Below, one piece after another: positions 54,126 to 64,000 of a stretch of 64,000 bases of DNA (position 1 is the first letter of the stretch; each line of letters starts with the position of its first letter). Below the pieces are notes generated by a model that was given only the letters and a program-made list of their open reading frames with translations, was not told the DNA's origin and ran no database searches. Origin of the DNA: Aegilops tauschii subsp. strangulata (taxonomy: Eukaryota > Streptophyta > Magnoliopsida > Poales > Poaceae); NCBI RefSeq assembly GCF_002575655.3, contig NC_053040.3, positions 465,792,780 to 465,856,779 on the forward strand, given 5' to 3'. Made by a program: the position numbers and the translations under genes.

Positions 54126-55989
54126 ATGCACGCATTGAACCCGCAATGGATGTACGGTGACAGACACACCTCCGAATACGTTAAGGGCGTGCATAATTTT
54201 CTCGAAGTGGCTGAGGCAAACAAGCAGAATGGTTTTATGTGCTATCCATGCCCTATATGTGGGAATACGAAGTCTTACTCTGACCGGAAAATCCTTCACA
54301 CCCACCTGCTTTATAAGGGTTTCATGCCACACTATAATGTTTGGACCAGGCACGGAGAAATAGGGGTTATGATGGAAGACAACAAAGAAGAAGAGGACAA
54401 TGACAACTATGTGCCCCCGGAATACGGTGATCCTACAACAGGGGAAGCTGCTGAAGATCAAGAGGAACCAGACGATATTGTGCCCGATGATGATCTCCGC
54501 CAGGTCATTGTTGATGCAAGGACACAGTGCGAAAGTGAAAAGGAGAAGCTGAAGTTTGATCGCATGTTAGATGATCACAAAAAAGGGTTGTACCCCAATT
54601 GCGAAGATGGCAACACAAAGCTCGGTACCGTACTGGAATTGCTGCAGTGGAAGGCAGAGAATGCTGTGCCTAACAAAGGATTTGAGAAGCTACTGAAAAT
54701 ATTGAAGAAGAAGCTTCCAATGGATAACGAATTGCCCGACACTACGTACGCAACAAAGAAGGTCGTATGCCCTCTAGGATTGGAGGTGCAGAAGATACAT
54801 GCATGCCCTAATGACTGCATCCTCTATCGCGGTGCGTACGAGGATTTGAACGCATGCCCGGTATGCGGTGCATTGCAGTATAAGATCAGATGAGATGACC
54901 CTGGTGATGTTGACGACGAGCCCCCCAGGAAGAGGGTTCCTGCGAAGGTGATGTGGTATGCTCCTATAATACCACGGTTGAAACGACTGTTCAGAAACAA
55001 AGAGCATGCCAAGTTGATGCGATGGCACAGTGAGGACCGTAAGAAAGACGGGAAGTTGAGAGCACCCGCTGACGGGTCGCAGTGGAGAAAAATCGAGAGA
55101 AAGTACCGGGCTGAGTTTGCAGGTGACCCAAGGAACGTATGGTATGTTTTAAGCGCGGATGGCATTAATCCTTTCGGGGAGCAGAGCAGCAATCACAGCA
55201 CCTGGCCCGTGACTCTATGTATGTACAACCTTCCTCCTTGGATGTGCATGAAGCGGAAGTTCATTATGATGCCATTTCTCATCCAAGGCCCTAAGCAACC
55301 CGGCAACGACATTGATGTGTACCTAAGGCCATTAGTTGAAGAACTTTTACATCTGTGGATTGGAAAAGGTGTACGTGTGTGGGATGAGCACAAACAGGAG
55401 GAATTTGACATGCATGCGTTGCTGTTTGTAACCATCAACGATTGGCCTGCTCTCAGTAACCTTTCAGGACAGACAAACAAGGGATACCACGCATGCACGC
55501 ACTGTTTAGCTGACACCGAAAGTATATACCTGGACAAATGCAGGAAGGATGTGTACCTGGGCCATCGTCGATTTCTTCCGACCAACCATCAATGTCGAAA
55601 GAAAGGCAAGCATTTCAAAGGCGAGGCAGATCACCGGAAGAAGCCCGCCATGCGTACCGGTGATCACGTACTTGCTATGGTCAATGATTTACACATAATC
55701 TTTGGAAAGGGTCCCGACGGACTATCTGTTCCAAATGACGCTGAGGGACGCGCACCCATGTGGAAGAAGAAATCTATATTTTGGGACCTAACCTACTGAA
55801 AAGACCTAGAGGTCCGCTCTTCAATCGACGTGATGCACGTGACGAAGAACCTTTGTGTGAACCTGCTAGGCTTCTTGGGCGTGTATGGGAAGACAAAAGA
55901 TACACCAGAGGCACGGGAGGACCTGCAATGTTTGCACGAAAAAGACGGCATGCCTCCAAAGCAGTATGAAGGTCCTGCCAGCTACGCTC
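54126..55989 (+). pseudogene. TNP2-type transposase, two nonsense codons, interrupted
   Basis: ATG at 54126 (MHALNPQWMYGDRHTSEYVK) starts a frame parallel to the transposase at 40947: transposase-associated zinc-binding domain (CYPCPICGNTK...H...H), acidic linker, Transposase_21 core (VLSADGINPFG, FVTINDWPALSNLSGQ, SSIDVMHVTKN). TGA at 54891-54893 replaces an Arg codon position and TGA at 55797-55799 replaces a Trp position by comparison with the other copy. The frame is otherwise open until the retrotransposon at 55990. DUF4218/DUF4216 regions are missing. It is non-functional. Confidence 0.9.
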
Positions 55990-57548
55990 TGATAATCCCC
56001 AAGTGCAGGGAATCATCGTAGCAATTTCCAAAGGTGGAAGTGATAAGTATGGAGTGTCGAACCCACAAGGAGCTAAAGGTAAGATCAATATTCTCTCAAG
56101 CCCTATCTGCCACTGATACGACTCTACGTGCACCGACCGTTTGCTTCCAACTAAAAATAAGAAATAAAACTACGTTCTGGGTATGAAGAGGATAACTTTG
56201 CATGGTATCGGAGAGCTAAAATATAAAAGTAGGTGCTGTTATCATAAAGTTAGAATATATTACTAAATATTATAAATAGCGAGTGTGGAATAATGATGGA
56301 TCGGTGTGCGGAATTGTCCTAGGCAATTGTTAACAAGACCGGTAGTCGTCATTGCAATCTCATATGAGGGAGAGGCATAAGCTAACATACTTTCTCTACT
56401 TGGATCATATGCACTTATGATTGGAACTCTAGCAAGCATCCGCAACTACTAAAGATCATTAAGGTAAAACCCAAACATAGCATTAAAGCATCAAGTCCTC
56501 TTTATTCCCATACGCAACAACCCCCTTACTCGGGTTTGTGTTTCAGTCACTCACCAACCCACTATAAGCGAATCATGAACGTATTGCAACACCCTACAGC
56601 GGGAATCCCTCACGCTTGTGCGACACGGAGGGCACCATAGGACAGCACCAAAATAAAACATACAACTCGTACCAATCTAGATCATCAATCAACCCAAAGA
56701 CAAAGGATATCTACTCAAAACATCATAGGATGGCAACACATCATTGGATCATAATATGTGGCATAAAGCACCATGTTCAAGTAGGGATTACAGCGGGGTG
56801 CGGGAGAGTGGACCGCGTAAAATAGATGATGATGGTGATGATGATGGTGATGTTGATGAAGACGATCACCGCGGCGATGATTCCCCTCTCAATGGCACTC
56901 TGGTGCCACCAAGAGAGAGGAGGAGAGGTTCTCCCCCTTGTGCTTCCTCCTCCATGGCCTCCCCCCTAGATGGGGAGAGGTTCTCCCTCTGGTCCTTGGT
57001 CTTCATGGCGATGATGGCCCTTCCGGGATCCTCCTCCATGGCCTCCGGTGATGATGGCCCCCTCCGGCAGGGTGCCAGAGAGGGCCTAGATTGATTTCTC
57101 GTGGCTACAGAGGCTTGCGGCGGCGGAACTTCCGATCTAGGTTAATTTTCCGAGGTTTCTGTATTTATAGGAATTTTTGGCGTCGGTCTCACGTCAAGGA
57201 GGTGCCCGAGGCGTCCACGAGACAGGCCCATGCGCCTGGGGGGGTGGGCGCGCCCCCCACCCTCGTGGACGCCCCGGGACTCTCCTGGCCCAACTCTTTT
57301 ACTCCCGGGTCTTCTTTTGGTCCATAAAAAATCGTCAAAAATTGGCACGTCAATTGGACTCCGTTTGATATTCCTTTTCTGTAAAACTCAAAAACAAGGA
57401 AAAAACAGAACCTGGCACTGGGCACTAGGTTAATAGGTTAGTCCCAAAAATCATAATAAATAGCATATAAATGCATATAAAACATCCAAGGTTGATAATA
57501 TAATAGCATGAATACTTCATAAATTATAGATACGTTGGAGACGTATCA
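55990..57548 (-). mobile_element. 3' LTR of the tRNA-Asp-primed element
   Basis: On plus TGATAATCCCCAAGTG to TTGGAGACGTATCA. It contains a G/C-rich stretch with GGGCGCGCCCCC and a GATGATGGTGATGATGATGG run (56826-56855). Differences from the other LTR are a few tens of substitutions and small indels, for example in the G run near 62753-62766. Confidence 0.9.
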
Positions 57549-59099
57549 GCATCCCCAAGCTTAATTCCTACTCGTCCTCGAGTAGGTAAATGATAAAAGA
57601 AATAATTTATGAAGTGTGAATGCTAGGAAGTGCATAAGTTTCATCAATGATAGTTTCAATCACTTTTCTAGCATCATTATATATCATAACAGTAGCTCAT
57701 TTTCATAAAACTTTTCATGATCAAGTAACAAGCTATTCACATGTTAAAGTATAGATCATAAACTTTCTTGAAACTAACAAACTATATTCTCAGTCATCAA
57801 ACAATTGCAATTCATCTTATTTTCAGGAAGGGTCTATGTCAGAGCTTTGATTTAGCAAACTCCACATACTCAACTATCATTTAATCTTTCATAATTGCTA
57901 ACACTCACGTGATATTTATGGGTTCAAAGTTTTAACCGGACACAGAGAAAGACAGGGGCTTATAGATTCGCCTCCCAACCTTTTACCTCAAGGGTAATGT
58001 CAACAATAATAGTTCATGATAAATTACATCCAATTGGATATATATACCAGGATCTTTCCAACACAATGTGCTTGCCAAAGGATAAAATGTAAAAAGGAAA
58101 GGAGAAGATCACCATGACTCTTGTATAAGGATAAAAGTAAAAGATAGGCCCTTCGCAGAGGGAAGGAGAGGTTGTTAGGCGCTTTTATGGTTGGATGCAC
58201 ACAATCTTAATGCAAAAGAACGTCACTTTATATTGCCACTTGTGATATGGAACTTTATTATGTAGTCCGTCGCTTTTATTCTTCCACATCACAAGATCGT
58301 ATAAAGCTTATTTTCTCCACATTAATAGATCATACATATTTAGAGGGCAATTTTTATTGCATGCACCGATGACAACTTACTTGAAGGATCTTACTCAATC
58401 CATAGGTAGGTATGGTGGACTCTCATGGCAACACTGGTTTAAGGAATGTTTGGAAGCACAAGTAGTATTTCTACTTGGTGCAAAGAATTTGGCTAGCATG
58501 AGGGGGAAAAGCAAGCTCAACATGTTGGATGATCCAAGACAATATACTTTATTTCGGATATAAGAAAACATAACCCATTACGTTGTCTTCCTTGTCTGAC
58601 ATCAACCTTTTAGCATGTCATATTTTAATGAGTGCTCACAATTACAAAAGATGTCCAAGATAGTATATTTATATGTGAAATCTCTCTTCCTTCAATATTC
58701 TTTCATGAATTGTTCAAGTGACCAATTCTACGTTTGCTAACTTTCAATAAGTTTACTACCTATACTTATTTTATGTGAAGTCATTACTCCCCATGGTATA
58801 GGCATACGAAACATATATAAATTCATATTTATGATATTCAATTATTCAACCATTTACTCATAGGATATACGTGAAGCACGTGAATAAATGACAAACTACT
58901 TCAAAAGATAATAGTGAAGGACACTGAGTAGTCAAAAAATTAACTAGCCATGGGAGGATTATTTTTCATTTAATAATTCAGATCCAATGATTTTATTCAA
59001 ACAGCAAGTAAAATTGAAAATATGCTCCAAGCAAAACACATATCATGTGACGAATAAAAATATAGCTCCGAGTAAGGTATACCGATAGTTTTGAAGACG

Positions 59100-60690
59100 A
59101 AAGAGGGGATGCCTTCCGGGGCATCCCCAAGCTTAGGCGCTTGAGTCTTCCTTGAATATTACCTTGGGGTGCCTTGGGCATCCCCAAGCTTAGGGTCTTT
59201 CCACTCCTTATTCTCCTCATATCGATATCTCACCCAAAGCTTGAAAACTTCAATCACACAAAACTTAACAAAACTTCGTGAGATAGGTTAGTATGATAAA
59301 GAGTAAACCATCCACTTTGGTACTGTATAAGACAAGGTTCATAATTGTTCCCACACAATGTCTACTGTACCATATCATTTCTACAACTTATATTGAGAAA
59401 TATAAGCCATAGAAACTAGAAAACAAGCAAACTATGCAATGAAAACAGAATCTGTCAGAAACAGAACAGTCTGTAATGATCTGAACAACAACCATACTTC
59501 CGCTACTCCAAAAATTATGAAATAAATTGGTGGACGTGAGGAATTTGTATATTAATCTTCTGCAAAAAGAATCAACTCAAAATCTCTCTTCTGTTAAAAA
59601 TGACAGCTAATCTCGTGAGCGCAAAGTTTCTGTTTTTTACAGCAAGATCACATTTCTTTCACCCAAGTCTTCCCAAAGGTCTTACTTGGCACTTTATTGA
59701 AACAAAAGCTATAAAACATGATTACTACAGTGGCTTAATCATGTAAACACACAAAAACAGTAAGGGTAAATATTGGGTTGTCTCCCAACAAGCGCTTTTC
59801 TTTAATGCCTTTTAGCTAGGCATGATGATTTCAATAATGCTCACATAAAAGATAAGAATTGAAACATAAAGAGAGCATCATGAAGAATATGACTAGCACA
59901 TTTAAATCTAGGCCACTTCCTATGCCTAGGGATTTTGTGAGCACATAATTTATAGGAACAAGAATCAACTAGCATAGGCAGGCAAAACAAGTATAACTTC
60001 AAAACTTTAAGCACATAGGGAGGAAACTTGATATTATTGCAACTCCTACAAGCATATATTCCTCCCTCATAATAATTTTCAGTAGAATCATGAATGAATT
60101 CAACAATATAACCATCACATAAAGTATTCTTTTCATGATCTACAAGCATAGAAATTTTTCTACTCTCCACATAAGCAAAATTTTTCTCATTCGGAATAGT
60201 GGGGTTACTAATTCCTAAAGTTGACACTCTTCCAACCCCACTTTAGATTATAGTATTATTCATACTCCAAATTATATAAGTGAAGTTCATGGAGAATTTT
60301 ACAATTACTATATACTAACCAATATCCAAGCTCAAAATATGTAAGTGAAGCACATGAAGCATTCTATAAAACCATACTCAAAAGATTTAAGTGAAGCACA
60401 AAGAGCAATTGTATAAGATCATACTTAAAAGATATAAGTGAAGCACATGAAGTATTCTATAAATTGATGAAGGGACATCTCATACTAGCATGGTTCTTAA
60501 AGAAAAAGAAAAACACAAAGGACACAAATCATGTGAACAAAACAAAAACCGAGGTATACCGATATTTGTTGAAGAAGAAAGATGGGATGCCAACCGGGGC
60601 ATCCCCAAGCTTAGATGCTTGAGTATCCTTTGAAATATTTACTTGGGGTGCCTTGGGAATCCCCAAGCTTGAACTCTTGCCTCTCTTTAT
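59100..60690 (-). repeat. Internal repeats around GCATCCCCAAGCTTA
   Basis: The motif GGCATCCCCAAGCTTAG and variants occur near 59117, 59180, 60598 and 60660 and again at the polypurine tract (57549). The surrounding 100-bp blocks at 59095-59215 and 60575-60700 are diverged direct repeats (GATGCC(T/A)(T/A)CCGGGGCATCC, CTTGGGGTGCCTTGGG). Confidence 0.75.
59841..60227 (-). other. Unidentified 128-codon frame in the element
   Basis: The frame starts MSTLGISNPTIPNEKNFAYV and contains a cysteine pair (CRSC) and a basic CAHKIPRHRKWPRFKC. It may be a fragment of a captured or ancestral gene. No zinc knuckle or known domain is evident. Upstream and downstream sequence on the same strand is not open. 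Confidence 0.3.
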
Positions 60691-61477
60691 TCTTCTTCTC
60701 ACATCGGTAACTCCTCGTTCTTCGAACACTTCATCCACAAAAACTTTGTGATATCCGTTAGTATAACAAAGCAAATCACTACTATAAGTACTGTTGCAAA
60801 CCAATTCATATTTTGTTTTTGAATTATAGCTACTGTAATATAACTTTTCCATGGCTTAATCCACTGATAGAAATCGATAGTTTCATCAAAACAAGCAAGC
60901 AATGCATCAAAACAGAATCTGTGTTAAACAGGACAGTCTGTAGTAATCTGGAAGTTTAGCAAACTTATGTAACTCCAAAAATTATGAAATAAATTTGACA
61001 ATTTGTACAGAAGTAATGTGCAAAAAAGTTTCAGACCCATTTGACGTTCCAGTAAAAAATGTAAATTCATGCACTACAGCCAAAGTTTCTGTTTTTGTTC
61101 TGCACATAGTAAACAACCAATCTAATCATCCTAAAACCAAAGCTTGGCACATTATTTTTATAATACAATGGATATATACAAGGGGATAATTATTTACAGA
61201 GAAACTTCCATGAAAAATTCTACATTGTTTCCGTGAGCATGAACACAAGTGCTCAAGGTCGACCCTCACTTCTTCAATGCATAACTTTCCAATCACTTCT
61301 CTTTTTGAAAAACTATTTAGGCATGAGAGGCAAGTAATAATTTTTTTGTATTTTCATTCTTTTAAAAAAAAATTGTATGTTTCACCCACAACTAACAGAA
61401 ACAAAAAGTAAAAACAAAATCTACTTAGTGAAGAAATCAAACAAGCACACACGAGAATATCAACCCCACGCTAATGC

Positions 61478-61495
61478 TCCCCGGCAACGGCGCCA
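61478..61495 (-). other. Primer-binding site, tRNA-Asp
   Basis: Plus TCCCCGGCAACGGCGCCA equals the 3' end of plant tRNA-Asp with CCA. It lies 10 bases from the LTR edge. Confidence 0.9.
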
Positions 61496-63018
61496 GAAAA
61501 GAGCTTGATAATCCCCAAGTGCAGGGAATCATCGTAGCAATTTCCAAAGGTGGAAGTGATAAGTATGGAGTGTCGAACCCACATGGAGCTAAAGTTAAGA
61601 TCAATATTGTCTCAAGCCCTATCTGCCACTGATACGACTCTACGTGCACCGAACGTTTGCTTCCAACTAGAAACGAGAAATAAAACTACGTTGTGGGTAT
61701 GAAGAGGATAACTTTGCATGGTATCGGAGAGCTAAAATATAAAAGTAGGTGCTGTTATCATAAATTTAGAATATATTACTAAATATTATAAATAGCGAGT
61801 GTGGAATAATGATGGATCGGTGTGCAGAATTGTCCTAGGCAATTGTTAACAAGACCGATAGTCGTCATTGCAATTTCATATGAGGGAGAGGCATAAGCTA
61901 ACATACTTTCTCTACTTGGATCATATGCACTTATGATTGGAACTCTAGCAAGCATCCGCAACTACTAAAGATCATTAAGGTAAAACCCAACCATGGCATT
62001 AAAGCATCAAGTCCTATTTATTCCCATACGCAACAACCCCCTTACTCGGGTTTGTGTTTCAGTCACTCACCAACCCACTATAAGCGAATCATGAACGTAT
62101 TGCAACACCCTACAGCGGGAATCCCTCACGCTTGCGCGACACGGAGGGCACCATAGGACAGCACCAAAATAAAACATACAACTCGTACCAATCTAGATCA
62201 TCAATCAACCCAAAGACAAAGGATATCTACTCAAAACATCATAGGACGGCAACACATCATTGGATCATAATATGTGGCATAAAGCACCATGTTCAAGTAG
62301 GGATTACAGCGGGGTGCGGGAGACTGGACCGCGTAAAATAGATGAGGATGGTGATGATGATTGTGATGTTGATGAAGACGATCACCGCGGCGATGATTCC
62401 CCTCTCAATGGCACTCCGGTGCCACCAAGAGAGAGGAGGAGAGGTTCTCCCCCTTGTGCTTCCTCCTCCATGGCCTCCCCCTAGATGGGGAGAGGTTCCC
62501 CCTCTGGTCCTTGGCCTTCATGGCGATGATGGCCCCTCCGGGATCCTCCTCCATGGCCTCCGCTGATGATGGGCCCCTCCGGCAGGGTGCCAGAGAGGGC
62601 CTAGATTGATTTCTCGTGCCTACAGAGGCTTGCGGCGGCGGAACTTCCGATCTAGGTTAATTTTCTGAGGTTTCTGTATTTATAGGAATTTTTGGCGTCG
62701 GTCTCACGTCAAGGAGGTGCCCGAGGCGTCCACGAGACAGGCCCACGCGCCTGGGGGGGGGGGGGTGGGCGCGCCCCCACCCTCGTGGACGCCCCGGGAC
62801 TCTCCTGGCCCAACTCTTTTACTCCGGTGTCTTCTTTTGGTCCATAAAAAATCGTCAAAAATTAGCACGTCAATTCGACTCCGTTTGATATTCCTTTTCT
62901 GTAAAACTCAAAAACAAGGAAAAAACAGAAACTGGCACTGGGCACTAGGTTAATAGGTTAGTCCCAAAAATCATAATAAATAGCATATAAATGCATATAA
63001 AACATCCAAGGTTGATAA

Positions 63019-64000
63019 TGTTGGGGAACGTAGTAATTTCAAAAAATTTCCTACGCACACACAAGATCATGGTGATGCATAGCAACGAGAGGGAAGAGTG
63101 TTGTCCACGTACCCTCGTAGACCGACAACGGAAGCATTATCACAACGCGGTTGATGTAGTCGTACGTCTTCACGATCGGACCGATCAAGTACCGAACGTA
63201 TGGCACCTCCGAGTTCAGCACACGTTCAGCTCGATGACGTCCCTCGAACTCCGATCCAGCCGAGTGTTGAGGGAGAGTTTTGTCACCACGACGGCGTGGT
63301 GACAATGATGATGTTCCACCGACGCAGGGCTTCGCCTAAGCTCCGCAAGGGTATTATCGAGGTGTAATATGGTGGAGGGGGGCACCGCACACGGCTAAAA
63401 TATCGTATATCAACTTGTGTGTTCATGGGGTGCCCCCCTGCCCCCATATATAAAGGAGCAAGGGGAAGAGGGCCGGCCAAGGGGAGGTGGCGCGCCCAAG
63501 GGGGGAGTCCTACTCCCACCGGGAGTAGGACTCCTCCTTTCCTTGTGGGAGTAGGAGAAGGGAAGGGGGAAGGAGAAAGAAGGAAGGGGGCGCCCCCCCT
63601 CCCTAGTCCAATTCGGACTAGCCCATGGGGAGGGGTGCGGCCACCCTTTGGGGCCTTTCTCTCCTTTCCCGTATGGCCCATTAAGGCCCAATACGAATTC
63701 CCGTAACTCTCCGGTACTCCGAAAAATACCCGAATCACTCGGAACCATTCCGAAGTCCGAATATAGTCGTCCAATATATCGATCTTTACGTCTCGGCCAT
63801 TTCGAGACTCCTCGTCATGTCCCCGATCTCATCCGGGACTCCGAACTCCTTCGGTACATCAACATACATAAACTGATAATAAAACTGTCATCGTAACGTT
63901 AAGCGTGCGGACCCTACGGGTTCGAGAACTATGTAGACATGACCGAGACACCTCTTCGGTCAATAACCAATAGCGGAACCTGGATGCTCATATTGGTTCC
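63019..64000 (-). mobile_element. Copia LTR (BARE/WIS/Angela-like), partial
   Basis: It begins TGTTGGGGAACGTAGTAA on plus and follows the LTR at 23040 in order to the window end, with small indels (the GGGGGAGTCCTACTCC region near 63500 is expanded). Sense is minus. Because the left neighbour is LTR sequence of another element and not a primer site, this is the 3' LTR of a longer element or a solo LTR. GATAA (63014-63018) is the candidate 5-bp target duplication. Confidence 0.85.

Larger units (their letters stand above)
53590..55989 (+). mobile_element. Second CACTA element, left part
   Basis: The left terminus is CACTAGTAGAAAACAGGGCT. It is followed within 120 bp by CCCATTAGTCCCTATTGTCG-like subterminal motifs, a small coding relic and a transposase related to the one at 40947. 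It stops at 55989 inside the transposase, where an LTR retrotransposon is inserted. The rest lies outside the window. Confidence 0.8.
57549..61505 (-). other. Interior of the tRNA-Asp-primed element
   Basis: About 4 kb of AT-rich sequence without coding domains. Short repeats such as AAGTGAAGCACATGAAG recur at 60340-60460. This lack of gag-pol makes the element dependent on another for movement. Confidence 0.7.
55990..63018 (-). mobile_element. Non-autonomous LTR retrotransposon, tRNA-Asp primed
   Basis: LTRs at 55990-57548 (3' LTR in sense, complete, 1559 bp) and 61506-63018 (5' LTR in sense, cut by a Copia insertion) are near-identical direct repeats. Sense is minus: primer-binding site at 61495-61478 (TGGCGCCGTTGCCGGGGA, perfect complement of the tRNA-Asp 3' end) and polypurine tract AAGCTTGGGGATGC at 57562-57549. 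The 4-kb interior has no gag or pol motifs. It is inserted in the second CACTA transposase after GCTACGCTC. Confidence 0.9.

Overview
The window looks like intergenic DNA from a large Triticeae-type grass genome (wheat, Aegilops or barley group). Nested LTR retrotransposons, CACTA transposons with the TAGTCCCGGTTGG type of subterminal repeat, a Stowaway-like MITE and a LINE tail make up most of it. Real genes are few, short and mostly broken. The assignment rests on repeat style and protein families read by eye; no database search was possible.

Layout. 0-13.5 kb is the most gene-like part. It holds a 3'-5' exonuclease gene on the minus strand with one in-frame stop (2186-2905), a TATA-bearing promoter-like stretch near 5 kb, a triplicated host segment carrying a LINE tail and an RNase H-like scrap (5.9-7.5 kb), a head-to-head pair formed by one small open gene (8605-9081) and an exon fragment of its paralogue (7745-7860, minus), and tandem repeats (11.0-13.5 kb).

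13.5-31.6 kb is a retrotransposon nest: a non-coding LTR element primed by tRNA-Lys (about 13.5-19.5 kb), a CACTA end (to 19972), a broken minus-strand Copia element (19973-24505), the 3' part of a plus-strand Gypsy element that carries a 446-codon ORF on the opposite strand (24506-28677), and two minus-strand LTR-element 5' ends (28678-29816 and 29817-31627).

31.6-40.2 kb and 51.0-53.6 kb hold diverged copies of one local duplication unit, one of which contains the 3' end of a pentatricopeptide-repeat (PPR) gene relic. A nearly complete CACTA element (40253-51019) sits in the last unit. It encodes a TNP2-type transposase and a second, five-exon gene ending in a Ulp1-like (C48) cysteine peptidase domain. 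A second CACTA (from 53590) has a decayed transposase and is interrupted by a non-autonomous LTR retrotransposon (55990-63018), itself interrupted by a Copia LTR (63019 to the window end).

How the parts act together. The only multi-gene system is the large CACTA: terminal inverted repeats, clustered subterminal palindromes, a transposase, and a second gene whose presumed promoter also carries a cluster of the same palindromes. Each of its genes has a one-base contraction in an eight-base homopolymer, and the second gene also has a nonsense codon. The non-autonomous elements must have relied on proteins supplied elsewhere.
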